Source of the DNA: Pinus tabuliformis
Taxonomy: Eukaryota; Streptophyta; Pinopsida; Pinales; Pinaceae
Direction: 5' to 3'
NCBI GenBank assembly: GCA_031772625.1
Contig: CM062815.1
Span: forward strand, 606,345,980-606,409,979
DNA: 64,000 nt
Shown here piece by piece: positions 55,774 through 64,000 of the stretch. The position numbers and the translations under genes are program-made. Below the pieces are notes generated by a model. The model saw nothing but the letters and a program-made list of their open reading frames with translations, had not been told where the DNA came from and did not search any database. Numbering within the stretch: position 1 is the first letter of the stretch; every line of letters begins with the position of its first letter.

Positions 55774-56880
55774 TCAGACAGCTAGCCCACCCGTGTAAGG
55801 CTTTAGATGACTGCCATTTACTCTTCCTGGGAAGGGTTCTCCATTCAATTTGACTAGCTGGACCACGCCTGCGTCTGTGACTTCTTTTACCACATATGGT
55901 CCTAACCAATGCATTCTAAGTTTCCCTGGAATTTTTTCGAACTTGTTGTCATACAACAACACTAAATTGTTTACCTTGAATGTGTGTATCTTGATATGGC
56001 GATTGTTCCAGGCTTTCTCACGTTGTTTTTGTACCTACTAATGGAATCCTACCAGAAACTGTTCTTGCTTGAGTTCTTCAAATTGTGCGAGTCTCTCTTC
56101 TAAGGCTTCGCGGTCCAACATGCTTGTAATTGTTGCTATCCTCAAACTGGGTACGATGTATTCCATTGGCATGACTTCTTCCATGCGATAGACTAACCTG
56201 AAAGGTGTCTGACCCATCAATTTCTTGCACATCGTTCTGTATGCCCATAATACGACAGCGATACGCAGGTCCCAGTCATTTCATTGTGCGTTACATACTT
56301 TGGTCAGCGCAGTCTCTAGAATTTTGTTGAATGATTCTATTGTCCCATTAGCTTGCGGATGGTACAGTGTACTTTGCTGATAACACACCTGGAATTCCTC
56401 GGTGAGTGCGCTGACAGTTTCATTCAGGAAGTGCATCCCATACTCACTAATTAAAATTTTCGGGCAACCAAACTGTGTCAAGACGTTGTCGAACAAAAAA
56501 TTTTCAGCTGTAGCAGTCGTGTAGTCCTTAATGGGTTGTGCTTATACCCATCGAGTCAAGTATTTTGTCGCGGTGATGAAGTAGCGCGCACCCGTCTTCC
56601 CCTGAGGTTTGATTGGTCCCACAAAGTCGATTGCCCATTTTTCGAATGGATGCTGCATCGTCTGTGGATTGAGTGGTATCTCATCCCTTCATGATGGTTT
56701 CCCAGTCCTTTGACATACGTCATAGGCCTGACAGTGTGCTTTCAAATCTTAATGTAGGGTTGGCCACCATAGCGCAAAGCGAAGAATCTTCTGTGCTATC
56801 GCATGTCCTGCATAGTGTCCTCCTGCAACTCCTCCATGTGCTTCCACGAGGATCTATCCTTGTTCAAATTTAGGTACATA
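55774..56880 (-). pseudogene. Element G integrase
   Basis: Read across frames, the minus strand has the zinc-binding part (EAHGGVAGGHYAGHAIAQKI, then AHCQAYDVCQRTG), the core (FDNVLTQFGCPKILISEYGM, with the second Asp changed to Glu in ISEYG; YHPQANGTIESFNKILE with the Glu) and the C-terminal domain ([47 protein letters not shown]). Several stops and frameshifts separate these pieces (near 56500, 56270 and 56035). A further open stretch to 55541 has a heptad-like C-terminal part (KMASQYRIK, EVEMEQIQTTTTRCIADLRT). Its role is unknown. Confidence 0.85.
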
Positions 56881-56982
56881 TCTTCGCAATATCTCATCAT
56901 TTCCCATCTTGTAGAGGTGGCCCGCAACGATAGAAAAGTCCACCACGTGCACCACCAATTCCTTCTTCTGCTGAACTACATA

Positions 56983-58420
56983 TTACTTTGGCGCAGTCCC
57001 TGTGGATGAAAATTGGATTAGATCTTGAAAGTGGTTGTCCGCAATGCGCACTACAAAGAGTTGTGCATCAGGTAGTCCTTCTTCCAAATTTGTTGGCTCC
57101 TCGCCTGTTTCAATTCGTGATAAGTGATCTGGTCCTACATTTAGGCATCCTGGCTTTACGATGACCTCAAAGTATTTCAACACGGAATGATCGGTATACA
57201 TCTTGAAGTGTTCGCCAAGTAAATAGTGTCGGTATTTCTGGAGTGCGTATAACATTTCCAACCCTTCGCGCTCAGTAGTAGAGTAGTTCTTTTTGGCTTT
57301 GGACAACTGCCGACTCGCGAACGCGATCAGGTGATCCACGCCTTCCACGCCTTCCTACGTAAGTATAGCTCCTAGCACAATACACGACGCATCAACATGT
57401 ATATGAAATTCTACGTCCCATTTTTGGAATACCAATATGGGAGAGGATGCCAATTTCTCCTTGAGAACATCCAAACTTTTCCTACAATCATCATTCCAAC
57501 AATATGTAGTGTCTTTTTTCAATAGTTTTTCCATTGGTGTTGTTATTTGTGCATAGCTCTTGATAAAATTTCTATAGTAAATAGTGTGCCCCAACGTAGC
57601 ACGTAGTTGTTTGACACTTTGCAACGCTTCCAGATTGAGAATAAAAACAATCTTCACAAGATCCACCATTAGACCTTGTTTGCAGACCACATGGCCAAGC
57701 AGGTTTCCAAAGGGGACGAGGAAGGTGCACTCTTTAAGATTCAACGCAATCTGGTGTTGTCGGCAAGTATCCAAAATCAACCATAAGCTTGCTATGTGGT
57801 GTTTAACTAACCCAAATATAGTCCAATCGTCCAGATAGACCTCCAAGAACTTGTGGATGTATTCCTTGAACGCGGCCACTACTATTCGTGAAAATATTGT
57901 TGGCACATTCTTTAGTCCAAAGGGCATAACGGTGTATTGAAAGCAACCCCATTCAGTTGCAAAGGTTGTCTTGCTCCTATCTTCCGACGCGATCTTGATC
58001 TGATGGTACCTTGAGAAGCCATCCATGAATGAGTAAGCTTCCTGACCTCTAACATTCTCCAATACTTCATTTGTAAACGGTGTCGGGAATGGATCGTGAA
58101 CACAGGAATCGTTAAGTTTCCGAAGGTCCACGCATATTCTAATTTCGCCCTTCTATTTTTTCTCCTGTACTGCCATAGGACTCACCCAGTCGGATTCTTC
58201 CATTGGTTCAATAATTCCGGCTGCAAGCATTTTGTCTAGTTCTTCATGGACCTTTTCTTTATACTTCAAATTCAAATGGTAAGGTCACTGCTTAATGGGC
58301 TTCGCGTCTGGTTTCAGAGTGATCTTCATCATCCTTAAGTCACCAACGATCCCATTTAAGTTTGTGATTTTGTCGGGAACAAATATTGATATTGGCAGAG
58401 TAACTCAACGACCTTATCTA
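56983..58420 (-). pseudogene. Element G reverse transcriptase and RNase H
   Basis: The open frame 58131-57355 has MDLRKLNDSCVHDPFPTPFT, YSFMDGFSRYHQIKIASEDR, FATEWGCFQYTVMPFGLKNV, the YLDD active site (KFLEVYLDDWTIFG), LLGHVVCKQGLMVD and the RNase H start with its Asp (FHIHVDASCIVLGAILT). The frame 57348-56983 continues RNase H (LIAFASRQLSKAKKNYSTTE, KMYTDHSVLKYF, LNVGPDHLSRIETGEEPTNL). The N-terminal RT part up to about 58420 is present but has stops. A deletion shortens RNase H after LKYF. Confidence 0.93.
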
Positions 58421-58589
58421 CTATAGCATCGTCCCAATAGTCCCCAAGCGTCGCATACTTCAGCTTCGTGTCTGTGCCAATGTTTACCTTCTTTGTTTTT
58501 AGCGGTGTAGTGATGTTGGGATTCTCAATTGATGGTCCTAAAACTTCACAACACCCTTCAATTTCTGGAATATTAATATTCCAGGGGTC

Positions 58590-59230
58590 ATCATCATCCT
58601 CCTCAACCTACACGTTATAACATTCTAGAGCACTGCTTAACTAGGTTGCCCATGCTATTTGAACTACTTGTCATGGTTCTTGTGGTATTTTGAAGATGAT
58701 GACTTACGGCTTGCAGTGCATCGTCAAAAGTATTCGACCATTGGTCCTCAAATGTGAATGTTAACAAAAATCCCTCGTGCGAGACATCCCATTCACTGTT
58801 ACCATGTCGGAGTTCTGTCTTAGTATACCAATTCATTGGTATGACATCCAGGGTATGGTAGAATAAGTGTACCCACTCAGGTTGAGGTTATTCCCCATAG
58901 GCCTTGGTCCATTTCGCAAGGTGTGTGCGTGGGTCATCTCACCCATCATATTTATCTTCTATCTGTAGTTACGGTTTCCTAAATCGTAGGCATTTCATCC
59001 TTCTACATTCGCGCTAGTTTTCAAAGTTTCCTTGATGTGTTCCCCACCACTGCACAGGTGTCACATGCAGTACCCACTTCAATGCATTGAACCACTATTG
59101 TTCCGGTATCACACTTTCAAACTTGCTCAAGAATTCATCCACCACTGTCAATCCATCATATGTTGGCAGATCTCAGGCATGGGTTGTTACGTAACGCAAT
59201 GATCTAATCATCATGTTTCAATTCAGCGTT
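58590..59230 (-). pseudogene. Element G gag-like domain between protease and RT
   Basis: On the minus strand, frames broken by stops give KYDG, DDPRTHLAKWTKAYGE, PEWVHLFYHTLDVIPMNWYT, SEWDVSHEGFLLTFTFEDQW and TFDDALQAVSHHL. The W-x-x-LF and NWY patterns look like a retrotransposon capsid-type (gag) domain. Its position after protease is not that of normal gag. It is either a second, unusual domain of this lineage or a rearrangement. The open part is 58836-58615. Confidence 0.6.
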
Positions 59231-59349
59231 GTCACTTCGTTCAACCGATTGTGCCAGCGTTTGTCTTCTTCGTCTGAATCCATGGTGCAGGAACTTGCGC
59301 ACTCCCATGAGATCCTTCCATCTGCAATCTGATTCACCCAATCCTAATC

Positions 59350-60258
59350 TCACACAGTTATCTCATAGATACAATCCAGCTCATTGTCGCTTCCATCATC
59401 ATGCACTAGTTCGGCGTAGCGCGCTCCTTCGGCTAGGTCTAGCGGAACCACTACACACAAGGACTTTTTCTCGAATATCATCTTCCGCTTCTTCAAGATG
59501 ATGACTCCGTTCATGTCAGTGTCCCAATCTATTCCTAGCAACGCGAGATAAGGATTGTTGTCATCTAGAATCTCTATTACTTCAAAGTCTGTCTGTCTGT
59601 TCACACCTTCGATATCAACTGTTACCCCTTGCAACCTCCCCATGGGCAAAATCTTCTGTTGGTTCGCCATTCATAATTGAATAGGTGACCACTGCAACAT
59701 GGTCCTACCCATGCGTTCCCATGTCTTCTTCGGTAATACATTCGTGTCCGAACCCAAGTCTAGGATTACTTGATCCATTTCATATTCGCCAATCTGCGCC
59801 GTCAGTCCCATTTCCCTCCCGGTGCACAATGCATGCTTCCCCAATTTCTGTACTATGCGCGGTTCCCCTGACACTGCACACCTAGTGATCAACTCCTGTA
59901 GTCCCTTAACTTCCTTATTGTCATGCAGCAGTTTCATGCATGTCTCTAAAAAGGTAATAAGAATAGAAGGATCCATTCCTGGCTCTGGTTGATGCTCACT
60001 ACCTGAAGTAGAGGCCTCTGTGAAGCTCTTCTTAGATTCCATAAATGTCACCTTTGCGCATTCTAGGTCAAACTCAGGTTCCTTTGTAGGAGCCTTGCAA
60101 ACCCATGTATCCTCCTCAGGCTGCTTCCCCTTATCTTCCCCCGTGGCCGCACCACTTCTGAGCATCATGTTCACATTTGGGTCTTCTTCACGTGGTTCAG
60201 ACCTCATCATTTTGATATTTTGAGTCGGAGTAGGCCGGAGTACCCCTTTCTCATGCAT
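59350..60258 (-). pseudogene. Element G aspartic protease region
   Basis: Frame 60258-59671 starts with a charged linker and reaches the active site as QVILDLGSDTNVLPKKTWER, in which the expected Asp-x-Gly-Ser has one extra change (DLGSD). Frame 59670-59350 carries the rest (GRLQGVTVDIEGVNRQTDFE, ILDDNNPYLALLGIDWDTDM), the retropepsin C-terminal LLG-x-D-W block. Only a frame break near 59670 separates them. Confidence 0.85.
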
Positions 60259-62130
60259 CTATGTGATCAACGTACAACAATCTACCATTTCATGATCAAA
60301 TTGAGCACAGTATGAACAAGATGCTCTCGTTGGTTTGGTGAAACCGCAAGCATAGTGCCCTGGTCCTTTGCAATTGTAATAAATTAACTGTCCACAGCCC
60401 CTTCCTGGCCCCATTCCTCCTCGTCCTTGACCTTGCCCCTGAAATCCAGCATGTGCCATCCCCGCGGCTGGGTCGAGGCCTCACGTTTCTGTCTGCATTC
60501 TATAGGCTAGGGTCCGATTAATCATTAACTTGTAGCTGTGAAAAGTCCACTCATCATAGCCCACTAACCTACAGAAATTACAAAAAAATTGCTGGGGAGT
60601 CTGTGTATACTTCTGCAACAAATGATAGTTATTTGTTGTGTGTTTTCCTCCTATCTGTTTGATCACGCACCATGGTGCGGGTGTCGTACTCGGCTCTGCT
60701 TGTGCCTCTAGTCTCAACAGCATTGGTCCCCCTCCTGCCAAGTAGTTCACGAATACAGGACAGTGATCCTTGTCGTGGCCTTAGCCTTTTCATTTTATGC
60801 ACCATACTTCCTCACGTGCCTTTGGCCGCAGTGCCCTATCCTATTTCAAGCTCTACATTTCCAGGTAGAGATTCTGTAGTTGCGCATGAATTTGTTGAAC
60901 TCCCAACCCTGGATCTTGTATCAGTGTTTCATGCAACCTCATCTCCATTTCCAATGCTTCAGCCTGGGTTGAAAGCTTCTGTTGTGACAGCGTCGTCCTC
61001 AGGTGTGGTGTCAAAGATGCCACAAACCATGCGTGATGTTACGCATCTGTTAGCATCATATTAGCCTCGTGGATCATACTCTTTAGCCGCTGATCTAGAT
61101 CCTAGGGGGTCTCACTTGGAAGCATCGTGATCTCTTTAAATCCGATGATTGACTGTGTCTCTGATTTCGGTGGCTAAACTCCCTGTTCAGTGCATTCTGG
61201 ATCTCCGCTATTCTTACATTTGGGTGATCATTAGAGTGCTTGATATACCATGTCAACACGTGATCCTGCAACGCGCTCACCAATGTAGCATTCTTAATGT
61301 TGTCATCCGTAACCCCTTGTGCTTCCCACACTGCCCTTACCATGAACCAGAACTGGTCCAAATCCTCATTCCCTACTCCTCTGAATATAGGTATCTTGAT
61401 CGCGCTCACCATGCTGAATTGTGGGTTTGGTGGAGGTGGAGTGGGTGACGATGGAGGTGAAGGGGGTGAAGTGGGTGATGGCGTAAGTCGAGGTGGTAAC
61501 TGTGGAATGCTTTTCCTTATCAAACTGACCGCACTTCTTGGAGACACCCAAGTGAGCTCTTCCTCGCTTTCTCGCAAAGGTGAAATCAAGGGACTGTTTC
61601 CTACTTCCCCGCTACCTTTGTAGATCTTTCCGCTCTGCGTTGTTCCAAATATTAATGTATTCGCATAACCTGCTTTTCACTTAACAACATCTTAATCCAG
61701 TTATTCGGAGATTTAATGTACTTACCTTGCGGTCCATTGAGAAATTGTCTTTCTGCTTCGCTGTAGCTCACGGTCGTGTCTATTGCAAATTTAGTGATAA
61801 ACCCCATTATTATCTGATCAAGCCAATGGTCCACTACTCACATGATCTTATCTTCTGATGCCTCTAGTCTACGCACTAATTCTGGAGTCCACACTATTGG
61901 TTGGTCGAGCTTATACCTTCCCTGGTTGTCGTCTAACCTCGCGATCCACTCATACAGTTCAGAAGGAAAGGACGCGAAGAAGATCTTGTGGATTTCTATA
62001 TATACATAGCGATCTAGCCACCTTTTCTTAGATATCTATGGAGTTTTGTTTTCCTGTGTCACGAACTCATGAAGCTTCTTGTCCAACCACTCTTCAATTT
62101 CCTTCTTTGTTGGGTTCCAATGGCACAACA
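60259..62130 (-). pseudogene. Element G gag with N-terminal domain and zinc knuckles
   Basis: From about 62130 the minus strand reads LMLCHWNPTKKEIEEWLDKK, LYEWIARLDDNQGRYKLDQP and YSEAERQFLNGPQGKYIKSP, with stops at about 62051, 61831 and 61652. A Pro-rich linker (61589 onward) leads to the capsid (AIKIPIFRGVGNEDLDQFWF, VSALQDHVLTWYIKHSNDHP). Further down are knuckle-like pieces: YYNCKGPGHYACGF, where the first Cys is Tyr, and CSYCAQFDHEMVDCC (60459-60259). The conserved block before capsid has no known function to me. Confidence 0.75.
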
Positions 62131-62154
62131 TCAGGCATCCCTTAGGCAGAACCT

Positions 62155-62173
62155 AGTCCAGACAATGGAACCA
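62155..62173 (-). other. Primer-binding site of element G (decayed)
   Basis: The minus strand reads TGGTTCCATTGTCTGGACT, two bases from the LTR. It aligns with the aspartate-tRNA type site TGGCGCCGTTGCCGGGGAT with several changes, mostly C-to-T or G-to-A. Confidence 0.6.
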
Positions 62174-62175
62174 TT

Positions 62176-62853
62176 TGTTGGCTTTTTGCGGCCTGACCCA
62201 GGTTCAGAAGTGATTTAGCCAAACAAATCCCGAAACTACCGGCCCTTTCGGTAACAGTCTGCAGTGCTCAGACTGAGGTCTCACCTGAGGTAGTATGGGA
62301 GGGTGTTGGAACCAGGTTTCCACACCCTAGGGATGTCTTTATGAAGTCTAGGAAGTTCGCGAACCGAACCCGCACTTGCGCTATTCCGCGCAGTTGTATT
62401 TCCTTCACAACTTGTGCAACTGCTTCCACGTAGCTCTTTAAAGAGCACGAAGAGGTGCTATCCAAATCCTTTATCCTTACTGTGTTATTATTATAGACCT
62501 TGACTTAATTGTGTGTACCCAATATTCTCATTAACCATTCAACATTCATAACAAGTGCGTGCAATCATAAAACTGTAAAGAGATGCATAAATACAACAAA
62601 CGAATAAACACATAGTATTTCAGAATCAGCTTATCTTTTATTAATCCTCTGTTCAAGTGCAATCCCAACTCCGCCCTGCACACTCAGCTGCAGGAGTCCG
62701 CGCACACAGCTGTAGACTCTACTAGGCCTCTGCGCACACAGCTGCAGAGCCTTTTCCTACTACTACAACCCAAGACTCAGACTTACAGACTCAGAGCTAA
62801 TTCATCATCCAAAAGAACATGTTATTTTTTTCCAGATCTAAAACTAACTTTAC
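62176..62853 (-). repeat. 5' LTR of element G, truncated
   Basis: It begins TGTTGGCTTTTTGCGG and matches the 3' LTR up to CTAACTTTAC at about 62853. The outer about 200 bp, including the TATA box, are missing. G therefore has no promoter at its 5' end. Confidence 0.9.
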
Positions 62854-64000
62854 TTCAAGTTATTCTTCTAAAAAAGAAGAAGATGAAAAAAATTAATAGA
62901 TAATTGGTCCATATATAAATGATTTGGAATGATCTCCTTATGCTCCGTCTCACCCATTTTGAACAAACCTTTTACTTTTTTCCCGAGTATATTTTTTTGA
63001 TCGGGATCAAACAATTACGCAATAGATCAATCTATGGATCCCATACCTCATTCTATCACTCGTACTTTGTCTAGATTTCGGACAGAACTGACAAGTGAAT
63101 CAGGTTCGTTAGCGATTCACGAATTGGAAGTGTCCGAATATAAAGCATCAGCTTCCCTACGATATCTCGCATGTTTAGTAGTACTGCCTTGGGTAATTCC
63201 TATTTCATTACGGAAAGGTTTGGAGCCTTGGGTTACAAATTGGTGGAATACGGTTAAATCTCAGAAAATTTTTGATTATCTCCAGGAACAAAATGCTCTG
63301 GGAAGATTTGAGAAAATAGAAGAACTATTCTTGTTAGAAAGAATGGTGGAAGATTCTTTGGGAACACATTCACAATCTATTCGTATAGAGATTCACAAAG
63401 AAACGATCCAATTGGTCGAAATGTACAATGAAGATTGTATCCAGATAATATCACATTTATTAACAAATCTAATAGGTTTTGCTTTTATAAGTGCTTATAT
63501 CATTCTGGGTAAGAATAAACTCGCTATTATCAATTCTTGGATCCAAGAATTCTTCTATAGTCTGAGCGATACAATGAAAGCTTTTCTAATTCTTTTAGCA
63601 ACCGATCTATGTATTGGGTTTCATTCACCCCATGGTTGGGAACTGATGATCGATTCGATCTCCGAAAGTTATGGATTTGCCCATAATGAACGAATCATAT
63701 CTGGTCTTGTTTCAACTTTTCCAGTCATCTTAGATACGATTCTTAAATATTGGATCTTCCGTCGTTTCAATCGTATATCTCCTTCACTTGTAGTAATTTA
63801 TCATTCGATGAATGAATAAAGAATAGGTAGGTTGTTTTCTCCGACCGAAACAATTGAAACAGAATAATAAAGTGTTTTCCGTGTTCAGGAATTAGCTATT
63901 CCTCCCCTTCATTCTTCTCCTGGTGCGAGACTTCCGATTTCTTATTTTTAGGTTTGGTTGAATCAATATAGTAGCAGAATTTTTGACAGGTAACTATGAT
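62854..64000 (+). other. Chloroplast DNA segment (NUPT or assembly junction) with cemA
   Basis: From about 62854 the sequence changes to plastid style. A spacer of about 180 bp precedes cemA. After cemA come 180 bp that look like the cemA-petA spacer, running off the window. No retrotransposon feature is found here. It is either a recent transfer of plastid DNA to the nucleus or a chimeric contig. The junction sits exactly within G's LTR. Confidence 0.85.
63034..63819 (+). CDS. cemA: Chloroplast envelope membrane protein CemA
   Basis: A full-length 261-codon frame starting [18 protein letters not shown] and ending VVIYHSMNE. CemA is an inner-envelope membrane protein of chloroplasts linked to light-induced proton exchange and efficient CO2 uptake. 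Visible features are a hydrophobic segment at about residues 43-58 ([15 protein letters not shown]), WVTNWWNT, a membrane segment at about 147-162 ([14 protein letters not shown]), another around 185-200 ([20 protein letters not shown]) and one near the C-terminus ([18 protein letters not shown]). The N-terminal extension and length fit gymnosperm plastids; flowering-plant versions are about 230 residues. No lesion is seen. If this copy is nuclear it would have no plastid promoter context and is probably not expressed as CemA. Confidence 0.96.

Larger units (their letters stand above)
54618..62853 (-). mobile_element. Element G: old minus-strand Ty3/gypsy element with truncated 5' LTR
   Basis: The 3' LTR (54618-55505, 888 bp) has ends TGTTGG/CCAACA. 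The 5' LTR starts at 62176 but breaks off at about 62853. The minus strand carries an N-terminal domain, gag, zinc knuckles, protease, a gag-like domain, RT/RNase H and integrase. The LTRs differ by roughly 10 percent or more by eye, so the insertion is old. The left target would be ACTAG, but the right partner is lost. The lineage is non-chromovirus Ty3, probably close to Tat/Athila. Confidence 0.9.

Noticed and set aside
59229..60223. Plus-strand ORFs over the protease of G
   Set aside because: Shadows of the minus-strand protease and linker frames.
54618..62853. Element G as an endogenous pararetrovirus
   Set aside because: It has LTRs, primer-binding site, polypurine tract and integrase, and no movement protein or coat protein pattern. 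It is a Ty3/gypsy retrotransposon.
62854..64000. Idea that the whole window is plastid or mitochondrial DNA
   Set aside because: Nested nuclear-type LTR elements with 5-bp duplications fill everything to the left. Only the last 1.15 kb is plastid-like.

Overview
The window is repeat DNA from a plant nuclear genome, ending in a piece of chloroplast DNA. A gymnosperm is the likeliest source. The right end carries an intact 261-codon cemA with the long N-terminus typical of gymnosperm plastids, and the rest is old, large, nested LTR retrotransposons, as in conifer, cycad and yew genomes. I see no intact nuclear host gene, no rRNA or tRNA gene and no CRISPR. Element names A to G below are mine. 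Similarities are by eye and no alignment was run.

Left flank (1-7219). A decayed Ty1/copia pol with its 3' LTR (1-2715) is followed by AT-rich DNA, then a primer-binding site and LTR of a minus-strand Ty3-type element (3201-3939), then old unassigned sequence. That sequence is interrupted by element D (4246-7007, minus strand). D is a small non-autonomous chromovirus derivative with 333-bp LTRs that differ at 5 positions and a perfect CAACT target-site duplication.

Central nest (7220-49316). Five insertions are stacked inside each other, each with its own target-site duplication. A (7220-49316, minus, GCAAC) is a non-coding element with 1.7-1.8 kb LTRs and a possible kinase-gene scrap. B (13511-47299, plus, GTATG) sits inside A. 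It is a Tat-lineage Ty3/gypsy element with RT, integrase, a second RNase H after integrase, and a spliced antisense ORF. C (21813-43565, plus, CTGCG/TTGCG) split B's antisense ORF. It is a Tat-lineage element with about 4.37-kb LTRs, each carrying a roughly 505-codon ORF, and a second RNase H between protease and RT. E (23394-29926, plus, CCCTC) is a Ty1/copia element that landed inside the ORF in C's 5' LTR. F (28560-29792, 10-bp duplication) is an unclassified repeat-rich non-coding element that landed just downstream of the TATA box in E's 3' LTR.

Right flank (49317-64000). The old flanking sequence resumes, then comes a 5'-truncated second copy of the copia/LTR block (50866-54617). It is interrupted by G (54618-62853, minus), an old Ty3/gypsy element. 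G's 5' LTR is cut off at about 62853, where chloroplast DNA with intact cemA begins and runs to the window end.

The elements carry the parts of a retrotransposition cycle (gag, protease, integrase, RT/RNase H, PBS, PPT, LTR promoters), but every coding region has stops, frameshifts or missing domains, so none looks autonomous. The most notable items are the ORF inside C's LTRs, the spliced antisense ORF of B, the triplicated protease segment in D, and the different placement of the extra RNase H in B and C.
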